Source: Roseiarcus sp963726105
GTDB lineage: Bacteria > Pseudomonadota > Alphaproteobacteria > Rhizobiales > Beijerinckiaceae
Reading direction: 5' to 3'
DNA length: 64,000 bases
Assembly: GCA_963726105.1 (NCBI GenBank)
Contig: CAVSBJ010000009.1
Coordinates: 1-64,000, forward strand
Shown here: positions 8,517-15,892 of the stretch, in pieces
How positions within the stretch are numbered: the stretch's first letter is position 1
How the letters are laid out: each line of letters starts with the position of its first letter
Program-made: the position numbers and the translations under genes
The notes under the pieces: model-generated
Seen by the model: only the letters and a program-made list of their open reading frames with translations
Databases searched by the model: none
Told to the model about the DNA's origin: nothing

Positions 8517-9438
8517 CTGCAAGAAGGATCACGCTCCGGATCACATTCTGCAGCGTGTATTCGATGTTCATGATCGTCATGCCGTTCAACAGAATGCCGA
8601 TCAGCAGCGTGCCGACGAGCACGTTGCGGATGCCGCCGCGACCGCCGGAAAGGCTGATGCCGCCGAGCACCACGACAAGGATGACGTCGTAGATCATGGG
8701 TGAAATCGCAACCGCGGTGTTCATGCTCGAAACCGCCGTCGCGGTGATCATGCCGGCGACGTAAGCGATTGAGGCGGCGATCGTATATTGCAGGACGATG
8801 ACCGAGCGCACCGGCGCGCCGGAAATGCGCGCCGCTGCGAAGTTGTCGCCGATTGCGTAGACGAATCGCCCCTGTTTGGTGAACCGCAAAAAAACGAAAC
8901 CCAGGAAGGCGATCAGGGCGAAAAACAGGATCGGGGTCGGCGTGCCCCAAATGAAACCCCCGCCGATCCAGGCGACGACATTGGCGCTCGGCGGCAAGTA
9001 GACGACGTAGAGCGGGACCAACGCCCAGCGAACGAAGCCGTAGACGAGAGCCGCCATTCCCAGGGTGGCGAAGAGCGCTGGGATCTCCACGTAAGCGATC
9101 AGAACGCCGTTAATGACGCCGATAATCACCGCCAGCAGAAATCCAAGCAGCAGCGCCGGCGCGATCTCAACGCCCAGCGAAGCGAGGTGGAGAGTCCAAG
9201 CGGCGGACATCGCGTAGGTCGTCACGATCGCGAGATCGACCCCGCGGCCGATGACGACGATCGCCATTCCCCCGCCCAGGATTCCTAAGGTGGCGACGCC
9301 GCGCACTAGGGTCACCATATTGCCGGCGCTCAGAAAACCCTTGAGAAAAATGGAAAATAGGCAGAATAGAGCGGCGGCGGTCAGGAGAACGATCCTTTCC
9401 TGACTGACCAGCGCGCTCCTCACCTGTCCGAGCATCAT
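8452..9438 (-). CDS. RbsC-type ABC transporter permease
   Basis: A hydrophobic permease with the family segments VVIGRGVDLAIVTTYAMSA, IGVINGVLIAYVEIPALFAT and VVLGGISLSGGRGGI. I place the start at the ATG at 9438 (or the adjacent ATG at 9435), giving about 328 residues, the normal RbsC length. The frame stays open upstream to a TTG at 9579, but those 47 residues are hydrophilic and unlike a permease. It is the first gene of the minus-strand run and pairs with the permease domain of the fusion protein, so the importer probably uses a heterodimeric channel. The divergent gene upstream is an AraC-type regulator. Confidence 0.9.
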   Translation of the reverse strand: MMLGQVRSALVSQERIVLLTAAALFCLFSIFLKGFLSAGNMVTLVRGVATLGILGGGMAIVVIGRGVDLAIVTTYAMSAAWTLHLASLGVEIAPALLLGFLLAVIIGVINGVLIAYVEIPALFATLGMAALVYGFVRWALVPLYVVYLPPSANVVAWIGGGFIWGTPTPILFFALIAFLGFVFLRFTKQGRFVYAIGDNFAAARISGAPVRSVIVLQYTIAASIAYVAGMITATAVSSMNTAVAISPMIYDVILVVVLGGISLSGGRGGIRNVLVGTLLIGILLNGMTIMNIEYTLQNVIRSVILLAAIVLDSLINPRDEQTDQQGDI

Positions 9439-9770
9439 TCCCACTCGATTGTCGCTTCCGCCCTGGAGCGCCTGGAGGATCCGCCGCTTTACGTTTTCGG
9501 CCCGACTATCCCAAGTTGCTTTCGCTTTCGCTTGCGCGGCAGCGCACTGGCTTTGCATCCGAGCGCAAAAACCGGGCAAGATTGGGCACTAGCCCGCGCG
9601 CTTCGCCAGCCGCACCCTAAGTCTAAGGGCGGTCTTGCCTTTCGCAGGCGCGGAACGTTATCCTTGAACGAACGTCAGAACCCTTGGAGCGCCTATCTCC
9701 ACCTTTTGCCTCGCCTGGCGAGCGGCCACGCCAACGGCCTAAGGCCGGGTCGGAGCGACGGGAGGAATGC
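9439..9770. promoter_or_regulatory. Divergent promoter region between the ABC locus and its AraC-type regulator
   Basis: About 330 bases separate the two start codons, which face away from each other. The stretch must hold both promoters and probably the regulator's binding sites. I find no perfect long palindrome; AraC-type sites are usually imperfect direct repeats and cannot be fixed by eye here. Confidence 0.5.
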
Positions 9771-10742
9771 ATGGAGGTCGTCTTCGACAGCAGGACCTTG
9801 CCCGCCGGCAGGCGCCGCCAAGCTTGGCGCGACGCCATCTGTGACATCTATCTGCAGGTCGACTGCCAGACAGACCTGGACGTCGAGTATATTGGGCTCG
9901 TCCGTGAGGCTAAGCTAGGCGACGTCACCATCACCGACGCGGTGCTTTCCCCCCAAGTCATACGCCGGGGAGCCCGCCACATCGGTCGGTTCGGAAAGGA
10001 TTGCTACTACTTAGGGATTGAGCACATCGGCGCGGTCGACATTCGCCAATCCGGGACATCATTCGTCCTCCGGCCAGGACGAGGGTCTTTATACTACGCC
10101 AACGAGCCTTATGAGCTGCATTCCAACGCCAAGTCGCGTCAATTCTGGATAGAGCTTCCGCGCGCGGCTTTTGATCGCCGGTTCGACTCCGGCCGTCCGC
10201 CGCAGCTCAAGAATTTCGATCTCACTCGCGGGCTTGGCCGAATCGCGGCGGAATTTTGCGCGACGCTCGCCGCCGAGAGCGGGAGCCTCGATGAGGCCTC
10301 GAGATCGAAGCTCGGCGAGCAGCTCATGGACCTTACCGCCTTGGCGCTGAGTTCCGAACCTGATCGCCAATCAACGGACGATCAGAGCGTCCAGCGTGCG
10401 CGCCTGCAGTCGGTCAAATCGTATATTGAAGCCAATCTCGGGGATCCAAATCTGTCGCTGACTGCGATTGCGCGGAACAATGGAATATCGGTGCGCTATC
10501 TCCATCATCTTTTCCGGCTCGTGGACATGTCGGCCTCTGAATGGTTGCGGCTCCGGCGATTGCAAAGATGCTACGATCTGTTGGTCGCGCCGCAGCACGC
10601 GCACCAATCGATCACGGAAATCGCCTATTCCATGGGATTCAGCAGTTCGTCCCATTTCAGCAATCTTTTTCGCACCCACTTCAGTATGCGGCCTTCGGAT
10701 GTAAGAGGCGCCGCCGCCGCGGCAAGGGCGCCGTCAAGTTAG
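9771..10742 (+). CDS. AraC-family transcriptional regulator
   Basis: A 323-residue protein. The start is set at the ATG at 9771 because a GGGAGGAA ribosome site lies 4-11 bases before it; the frame is open 29 codons further up without such a site. The N-terminal ~190 residues look like the AraC-binding-like sensor domain (an early TLPAGRRRQAWRDAI segment, cupin-like middle). The C-terminal ~100 residues are the paired helix-turn-helix of AraC proteins: ARLQSVKSYIEANLGDPN, LTAIARNNGISVRYLHHLF and the second-helix hallmark ITEIAYSMGFSSSSHFSNLF. It is divergent from the transport and esterase locus and is the obvious candidate activator, presumably responding to the imported compound (inference). 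Confidence 0.9.
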   Translation: MEVVFDSRTLPAGRRRQAWRDAICDIYLQVDCQTDLDVEYIGLVREAKLGDVTITDAVLSPQVIRRGARHIGRFGKDCYYLGIEHIGAVDIRQSGTSFVLRPGRGSLYYANEPYELHSNAKSRQFWIELPRAAFDRRFDSGRPPQLKNFDLTRGLGRIAAEFCATLAAESGSLDEASRSKLGEQLMDLTALALSSEPDRQSTDDQSVQRARLQSVKSYIEANLGDPNLSLTAIARNNGISVRYLHHLFRLVDMSASEWLRLRRLQRCYDLLVAPQHAHQSITEIAYSMGFSSSSHFSNLFRTHFSMRPSDVRGAAAAARAPSS

Positions 10743-11101
10743 AGGCAATCGCAAACGCGCCCCGGCGCAAATCGCGGCACGTTTCGTCGCCTGTCGAAGT
10801 CTGGCCTGCCGGCGCGAGATGAAGGCGAATCGACCTCTCCCAACGACCGTTCGCGGGATCAACCCGAATGTCTGCTCAGGACCGGGACCCGCACACTCTC
10901 ATGAGGGCTGGAAACTTCTGCTTTTGGGTCGGTTCGAACTCGTTCGGTACGCCGTCGCGCAATGGCCGCTATTTGGGCTAAGCGCGCGTTCTCGGTCGGC
11001 TCCGAAAACGGAAAGAAGCCGGCATAGGCGTCGTTCGATCGTATGTCCGCTTTGGAGAACTCCCGTGACCTCACTGAGCGGCGACCATGGGCGCAGTTTG
11101 G
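10743..11101. other. Gap with no recognisable gene
   Basis: No coding frame of good character. The minus-strand frame around 10859-11074 (start REFSKADIRSNDAYAG) resembles translations of a degenerate intergenic sequence commonly seen in Rhizobiales-type genomes and not a real protein. The stretch leads into an integrase fragment, so it is probably eroded accessory DNA. Confidence 0.4.
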
Positions 11102-11380
11102 CTAGCCCGATCGTGGCGAAGAGCCCTCCACACGCGCCGCCAAAACTTTCTGGGCCTCGATCCGCGCATTGTGAAGCGTAATCCGGTCAGAGGGTCCAAT
11201 CGTGTATTTGCGTAGCAGCGAGCCGGCGCCTCCAGCGCGGTAGAGGACAACGAACACCTTTCGGCTCTTCGGCGTCATTTTATGGCCAAACCCAGGCAAG
11301 GCTTGATCCCAATGGACGATCTCCTTATCCGGTATCGGAAGAGCGTCGATCGCGGACTTGGTCAGGCGGGTCTTGGGCAT
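11102..11380 (-). pseudogene. Truncated P4-type tyrosine integrase (N-terminal arm-binding domain only)
   Basis: The 92 codons encode only the DUF4102-type N-terminus of phage P4-like integrases: MPKTRLTKSAIDALPIPDKE, LPGFGHKMTPKSRKVFVVLY, and LLRKYTIGPSDRITLHNAR, AQKVLAARVEG. Full-length members have about 400 residues with a core and a catalytic R-H-R-Y domain; none of this is present. The match stops at AARVEG and is followed by unrelated codons. It therefore marks the end of a former integrated element. No tRNA gene, the usual target of this integrase type, lies next to it. Confidence 0.85.
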
Positions 11381-11536
11381 TCGAAGATGCTACCTCGACT
11401 GAGCATAGGTAGCTCCAGAGGGCAATTTCTAGATGCGCTTGTCAGTGGCTGGGAGTCGAAAACCAAGTGGTTCGAGAGGGTTATCTATCGCAGGGAACTG
11501 TGGTCCATCGCTCGGAACGACCCGACCGAGAACCCT

Positions 11537-11632
11537 CGGGGAGAAGGGGTTGGGGTGAGGGCGACCGGATGAGGGAACCGCGGCAAAGCCACGGGCGAGC
11601 TTCGCGCGCGAACCCTCATCCCAACCCCTCTC
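11537..11632. repeat. Long imperfect inverted repeat upstream of ccmH
   Basis: The arm at 11539-11560 (ggagaaggggttggggtgag...) is nearly the reverse complement of 11612-11632 (ccctcatcccaacccctctc...), with one or two differences and a loop of about 50 bases. This layout is typical of dispersed intergenic repeats. It directly precedes the 42-base repeat shared with the iorA-iorB junction. Confidence 0.7.
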
Positions 11633-11643
11633 CGCACAGGGCT

Positions 11644-11685
11644 TTCGGAAGAACGCCCGTCTCTCGACGGGCTACGGGAGAGGGG
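11644..11685. repeat. Dispersed 42-base repeat, copy 1
   Basis: Identical over 42 bases to 48608-48649. The core is a perfect hairpin, CCCGTC-TCTC-GACGGG. In this copy the repeat reads straight into the frame of ccmH. Confidence 0.9.
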
Positions 11686-11761
11686 AATCGCGTGTCCGCC
11701 TCGAAGCACAGCGCGAGAGGAAAGGCGTTTATCCTCATTTCCCTTTCTCGCCCTTCTCGCC

Positions 11762-12184
11762 TTGCTTGCCGGTCCCGCGCTCGCCGTGCAGCCAGACGAG
11801 GTGATGAAGGACCCGGCGCTGGAGGCGCGCGCTCGCGCGCTTTCAAGCGAACTGCGCTGCCTCGTCTGTCAGAACGAATCGATCGACGATTCCGAGGCGC
11901 CGCTCGCGCGCGACATCCGCGTTCTTATTCGTGAGCGCATCGGCAAGGGCGAAACGAACGACGCCGTGCGCGCCTATCTCGTCTCGCGCTACGGCGATTT
12001 CATTCTCTTGAAACCCCCTTTCAAGCCGGAGACGCTGCTCCTGTGGCTGAGCCCCGTGCTCACGCTCGGCCTTGGCGTCACGGCGGCGTACTACGCTCGC
12101 CGGCGCGCGCCCGGCGCAACGCCGAGTCTGAGCGCCGAGGAGGAAGCGCGGCTCGCGGCGCTGACCGCGGACGACGGCCATTAG
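11762..12184 (+). CDS. ccmH: Cytochrome c-type biogenesis protein CcmH
   Basis: Periplasmic thioredoxin-like reductant of apocytochrome c haem-binding cysteines, anchored in the inner membrane. The redox motif LRCLVCQNESI is present, followed by the helical ARDIRVLIRERIGKGETNDA, and the C-terminal anchor TLLLWLSPVLTLGLGVTAA. The N-terminus is a problem: the natural signal peptide (RRLSSFPFLALLALLAGPALA) lies in frame but no ATG, GTG or TTG occurs in this frame between the stop at 11570 and the TTG at 11762, which would begin inside the signal. The 42-base repeat lies just upstream in the same frame. The usual partners ccmI, ccmE and ccmF are not adjacent. Either the start has been lost or a non-standard start is used. 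Confidence 0.85.
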   Translation: MLAGPALAVQPDEVMKDPALEARARALSSELRCLVCQNESIDDSEAPLARDIRVLIRERIGKGETNDAVRAYLVSRYGDFILLKPPFKPETLLLWLSPVLTLGLGVTAAYYARRRAPGATPSLSAEEEARLAALTADDGH

Positions 12185-12247
12185 CTTCCCTCGCGCCCAA
12201 GCGACCTTCGCGTTACGCTGCCCGAGGATCGGTTTGAAAGGCATGGC

Positions 12248-12676
12248 ATGCGAGCGAGCGGCGCGGTCTCTTTGCTGGCGCTCGTCGGGGCGCTGAGTTG
12301 CGCCGGCGCCGGGCCCTCACAAGCCAGCTCCTGTGACACGGAGGTCGCGGCGCGAATCCGATTTCCCGCAGGGAGGGCCTGCTGGACCTACAAAGGCCCG
12401 GCGACCTTGTTTGTCGGCAAATTCTCGAGCGGGCAGACCATTTCGGCGCAGATGATGGGTGATGCGACGGACTACGACCCGCGCAGCGGGGGCGTCTCGA
12501 CCGTTTCGCGGCCGCGCGATCCGAATGTCGAGGGGCCTGGCGGATATTTCTACGGGGTTCCGGACGGGCCGGGGATCATGACCTTCGTCGCCCCCGCGAC
12601 CGGAACTTATCGCTTCAGTTTCTCGCCCTGCGCGATGTGGGGCGCGCCGGGCGCGGTCAGAATTTGCACACCCTGA
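12248..12676 (+). CDS. Small secreted protein of unknown function
   Basis: A 142-residue product with a clear signal peptide (residues 1-~27, hydrophobic core VSLLALVGALSCAGAG, end PSQASS). The mature part has four to five Cys residues, a Gly-rich centre (EGPGGYFYGVPDGPG) and ends in CAMWGAPGAVRICTP. The start is the ATG at 12248, preceded by GAAAGG. I do not recognise the family. It is on the same strand as ccmH, 64 bases downstream, but a functional link is not evident. Confidence 0.6.
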   Translation: MRASGAVSLLALVGALSCAGAGPSQASSCDTEVAARIRFPAGRACWTYKGPATLFVGKFSSGQTISAQMMGDATDYDPRSGGVSTVSRPRDPNVEGPGGYFYGVPDGPGIMTFVAPATGTYRFSFSPCAMWGAPGAVRICTP

Positions 12677-12701
12677 CGGAGGCGCGAATGCGCGAGTGCC
12701 C

Positions 12702-13532
12702 TCAAACGTCAGACGCCGTCGCGGCCTGCTCGGAGACCTCATAGGTCCAGACCCGAAACGACTTCAGGACGTGGGGCCCGAACGAATTGATGAGCGGGAT
12801 ATCCGCCGCGTCCCGGCCGCGCGCGACCACAATTCTGCCAATTCGTGGAATGTTGTTGCGGGGATCGAACGTCCACCACGAGCCGTCGAGGAAGACCTCG
12901 ATCCAGGCGCTGAAATCCATCGGATCGACCACAGGCACGCCGATGTCGCCGAGATGGCCGTTGATGTATCGCGCGGGAATGTTGAGGCATCGGCAAAGCG
13001 TCACGGCAAGATGCGCGAAATCGCGGCAGACGCCGATCCGCTCCTGGTAAGCGTCGAACGCGCTTCTCGTCGATCGCGCCTGCTGATAGTCGAACTTGAT
13101 GTGCTGGTGGACGAAATCGCACACCGCCTGCACGCGTCCCCAGCCAGGCGGGGTGGCGCCAAACAGGTCCCAAGCCGTCTGGCTGAGCTTGTCGGTTTCG
13201 CAATACCGGCTGCCCATGAGAAAAAGCAGGCAGTCGTCCGGCAGTTCCGCAACGGGCGTTTCACCGGCGGCAAAGTTCGCGGGGTCGATCTTGCCATCGT
13301 CCTCGATCGTGGCGTCGCCCCAGATTGCGAAATCGCCGGCAGGCGCGACCAGCCTTCGGCAACGATTGCCAAAGGTGTCGATATAGGTGGTGGTGGGAAT
13401 GATCGGGGTCGTAAAGACCTTCTCGGCGACGCGCATGTCCGCCTTCCGATCCTCGCTTACGGAGAGCAGGCAAACCATCGGGGTCGGCTGCGGGCAATTG
13501 ACCGCGATCTCATATCCGTAACGGATCAGCAT
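12702..13532 (-). CDS. Transglutaminase-like family protein (276 aa)
   Basis: A cytosolic protein of the small bacterial transglutaminase-like family. The core shows the catalytic-type Cys169 in ERIGVCRDFAHLA, preceded by FVHQHIKFDYQ, and the Asp223 region WWTFDPRNN. At the position where the catalytic His is normally found (D-x-HAW) this protein has Ser208 (MDFSAWIEVF); as far as I recall this Ser is shared by its close relatives, so it is probably a subfamily trait and not damage. The reaction is unknown; proteases, amidases and ligases occur in the superfamily. It stands alone on the minus strand. Confidence 0.85.
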   Translation of the reverse strand: MLIRYGYEIAVNCPQPTPMVCLLSVSEDRKADMRVAEKVFTTPIIPTTTYIDTFGNRCRRLVAPAGDFAIWGDATIEDDGKIDPANFAAGETPVAELPDDCLLFLMGSRYCETDKLSQTAWDLFGATPPGWGRVQAVCDFVHQHIKFDYQQARSTRSAFDAYQERIGVCRDFAHLAVTLCRCLNIPARYINGHLGDIGVPVVDPMDFSAWIEVFLDGSWWTFDPRNNIPRIGRIVVARGRDAADIPLINSFGPHVLKSFRVWTYEVSEQAATASDV

Positions 13533-13623
13533 GGGTCGCAGCTCCTGATGCGTCTCTCGAGACGCGATGAACGAGCGGCCCCCTCGGCGTCAGCCTCGAA
13601 CGAATGATGACTCTATAAAGAGC

Positions 13624-13648
13624 GGTCGGCGCGAGCGTCGCGCCGACC
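13624..13648 (-). terminator. Hairpin terminator candidate downstream of groEL
   Basis: A perfect 10-bp inverted repeat, GGTCGGCGCG and CGCGCCGACC, with a 5-base loop, about 40 bases past the groEL stop. On the minus strand it is followed by GCTCTTTATAG, a short T-rich tail. Confidence 0.7.
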
Positions 13649-13685
13649 GTCGGTCTTCGTGTGCTAAGTTCGTTCTATCGGGCGA

Positions 13686-15329
13686 TCAGTAATCCATGCC
13701 GCCCATGCCGCCCATGCCGCCGCCGCCCGGCATCGCCGGAGCGTCAGCCTTGGGCCGCTCCGCGATCATGGCTTCGGTCGTGATCATGAGCCCGGCGATC
13801 GAAGCCGCGTCCTGGAGCGCGACCCGCACCACCTTCGCCGGATCGACGATGCCGGCGTTCAGCATGTCGACATATTGCTCGGTCTGAGCATCGAAGCCAA
13901 AGGTTTGCGACTTGTTCTCGAGAACCTTGCCCACGACGATCGAACCCTCGACACCCGAATTCTCGGCGATCTGCCGGATCGGGGCTTCGAGCGCCCGGAG
14001 CACGATGTTGATGCCCGACTGCACGTCTTCGTTCTCGTTGGTTAGCTTGCCGATCGCCGCCTTGGCGCGCAACAGCGCGACGCCGCCGCCGGAAACGATG
14101 CCTTCCTCGACCGCAGCCTTGGTCGCATGCATGGCGTCGTCAACGCGATCCTTCTTCTCCTTGACCTCGACCTCGGTCGAGCCGCCGACGCGGATGATGG
14201 CCACTCCGCCCGCGAGCTTGGCGAGCCGCTCCTGCAGCTTCTCCTTGTCGTAATCGGAGGTCGTGTCCTCGATCTGCGCCTTGATCTGGGCGATCCGGCC
14301 CTCAATGTCGGATTTCTTGCCGCCGCCGTCGATGATCGTGGTGTTCTCCTTCTCAATCCGCACCCGCTTGGCTTTGCCGAGCATCTGCAAGGTCACGTTC
14401 TCGAGCTTGATGCCGAGGTCCTCGGCGATCATCGTGCCCGCGGTGAGGATCGCGATGTCCTCGAGCATCGCCTTGCGGCGATCGCCAAAGCCGGGCGCCT
14501 TGACTGCAGCCACCTTCAGGCCGCCGCGCAGCTTGTTGACGACCAGCGTCGCCAGCGCCTCGCCTTCGATGTCCTCGGCGATAATGAGCAGCGGCTTGCC
14601 GGCCTGCACGACCGCTTCGAGGACGGGAAGCATCGGCTGGAGCGAGGAGAGCTTCTTCTCGTGGATCAGAATGTACGGGTCCTCGAGTTCGGCGACCATC
14701 TTCTCGGCATTGGTGACGAAATAGGGCGAGAGATAGCCCCGGTCGAACTGCATGCCCTCGACGACGTCGAGTTCGGTATCGAGGCTCTTGGCCTCTTCAA
14801 CCGTGATGACGCCCTCGTTGCCGACCTTCTTCATGGCGTCGGAAATCATCTTGCCGATGGTCTTGTCGCCGTTCGCGGCGATGGTTCCGATCTGCGCGAT
14901 CTCATCCGACGACTGCACCTTCTTGGCGCGCTTTTCGATGTCCTTGACGACCGCGGTCACTGCAATGTCGATGCCGCGCTTGAGATCCATCGGGTTCATG
15001 CCGGCGGCGACGAGCTTGAGGCCTTCTTTCATGATGGAGGCGGCGAGCACGGTGGCGGTGGTGGTGCCGTCGCCGGCAAGATCATTGGTCTTCGAGGCGA
15101 CCTCGCGCACCATCTGGGCGCCCATATTCTCGAACTTGTCGGAAAGCTCGATCTCCTTGGCGACGGTCACGCCATCCTTGGTGATGCGCGGCGCCCCGTA
15201 GGACTTGTCGAGGATCACGTTGCGGCCTTTGGGCCCCAGCGTCACCTTGACGGCGTTATTGAGCGTGTCGACGCCGCGCAGCATGCGGTCGCGCGCGTCG
15301 GAAGAGAAACGTACATCTTTGGCTGCCAT
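13686..15329 (-). CDS. groEL: Chaperonin GroEL (60 kDa)
   Basis: The 547-residue product forms the double-ring folding chamber with GroES. It has the exact family start (MAAKDVRFSSDARDRMLRG), the ATP-binding VTLGPKGRNVILDKSYG and GDGTTTATVLA segments, the apical-domain AVKAPGFGDRRKAMLEDIA and the C-terminal Gly/Met tail GGGGMGGMGGMDY. It is 39 bases downstream of groES in one operon under a CIRCE element, so HrcA repression is expected. Confidence 0.99.
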   Translation of the reverse strand: MAAKDVRFSSDARDRMLRGVDTLNNAVKVTLGPKGRNVILDKSYGAPRITKDGVTVAKEIELSDKFENMGAQMVREVASKTNDLAGDGTTTATVLAASIMKEGLKLVAAGMNPMDLKRGIDIAVTAVVKDIEKRAKKVQSSDEIAQIGTIAANGDKTIGKMISDAMKKVGNEGVITVEEAKSLDTELDVVEGMQFDRGYLSPYFVTNAEKMVAELEDPYILIHEKKLSSLQPMLPVLEAVVQAGKPLLIIAEDIEGEALATLVVNKLRGGLKVAAVKAPGFGDRRKAMLEDIAILTAGTMIAEDLGIKLENVTLQMLGKAKRVRIEKENTTIIDGGGKKSDIEGRIAQIKAQIEDTTSDYDKEKLQERLAKLAGGVAIIRVGGSTEVEVKEKKDRVDDAMHATKAAVEEGIVSGGGVALLRAKAAIGKLTNENEDVQSGINIVLRALEAPIRQIAENSGVEGSIVVGKVLENKSQTFGFDAQTEQYVDMLNAGIVDPAKVVRVALQDAASIAGLMITTEAMIAERPKADAPAMPGGGGMGGMGGMDY

Positions 15330-15368
15330 GGGTTTGGATCCTTCAATTCTGGATAAAGAAATTAATGC

Positions 15369-15686
15369 TTAGGCGGCTTTCTTCTTGGCGGCGGGCGCGC
15401 CCTCGATCACGCCCATGACGTCGGTCTCCTTCATGATCAGGAGATCCTCGCCGTCGATCTTGACTTCCGTGCCCGACCACTTGCCGAACAAGACCCGCTC
15501 ACCGGGCTTGAGTTCGATGGGCGTGATCTTGCCGCTCTCATCGCGGCCGCCGGGTCCGACCGCGACGACTTCGCCCTCTTGCGGCTTCTCCTTGACGGTG
15601 TCGGGAATGATGATGCCGCCCTTCGTCCTGTCCTCGCCCTCGATGCGGCGGATGACGACGCGGTCATGCAGGGGTCGAAATTTCAT
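15369..15686 (-). CDS. groES: Co-chaperonin GroES (10 kDa)
   Basis: The 105-residue lid of the GroEL chamber. The start MKFRPLHDRVVIRRI and mobile loop EDRTKGGIIIPDTVKEKPQ are typical, as is the DLLIMKETDVMGVIE end, here with an Ala/Lys-rich extension (APAAKKKAA). First gene of the groESL operon, with the CIRCE element about 95 bases upstream. Confidence 0.99.
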   Translation of the reverse strand: MKFRPLHDRVVIRRIEGEDRTKGGIIIPDTVKEKPQEGEVVAVGPGGRDESGKITPIELKPGERVLFGKWSGTEVKIDGEDLLIMKETDVMGVIEGAPAAKKKAA

Positions 15687-15779
15687 GGAGCGTTCCTCTT
15701 TCAGTCGAGTTGCTCCGCCGGCCCGGGATCATGCCCTAGCTCCTGGCGGCAGTCTGCGACGGCGCTTACATAGAGACTG

Positions 15780-15806
15780 TTGGCACTCATTGCAAGAGAG
15801 TGCTAA
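15780..15806 (-). promoter_or_regulatory. CIRCE operator of groESL (HrcA-binding site)
   Basis: Inverted repeat TTGGCACTC - 9 bases - GAGTGCTAA. It differs by a single base from the consensus TTAGCACTC-N9-GAGTGCTAA and lies in the groES leader. Known role: binding site of the heat-shock repressor HrcA. Confidence 0.95.
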
Positions 15807-15825
15807 CGACCCGTCCGACCCTCTC

Positions 15826-15852
15826 GTCATGCCGGCGGAAAGCGGCATCCAG
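15826..15852. repeat. REP-like hairpin element, copy A
   Basis: gtcatgccggcggaaag... ccag forms an imperfect stem (GTCATGCC and GGCATCCAG arms). A related element in the opposite orientation lies at 37260-37286. Confidence 0.55.
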
Positions 15853-15892
15853 CGCGGCGCGGGTCGGTGTGGAATCCGGTTAAGAGCCGTCA

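Noticed and set aside
9439..9579. Longer N-terminus for the first permease, opened at the TTG at 9579
   Set aside because: The additional 47 residues are polar and unlike RbsC; the ATG at 9438 gives the usual length.
10859..11074. Possible small protein on the minus strand (start REFSKADIRSND)
   Set aside because: Looks like the translation of a degenerate intergenic sequence seen in other alphaproteobacteria; no consistent start or domain.
11381..11480. Possible attachment site or tRNA fragment next to the integrase scar
   Set aside because: No cloverleaf or T-arm consensus could be drawn and no matching direct repeat was found.
14127..15356. Long plus-strand open frame of 409 codons opposite groEL
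   Set aside because: It is the antisense shadow of a GC-rich, highly conserved gene; the product is rich in Asp, Leu, Arg and His and matches no family.
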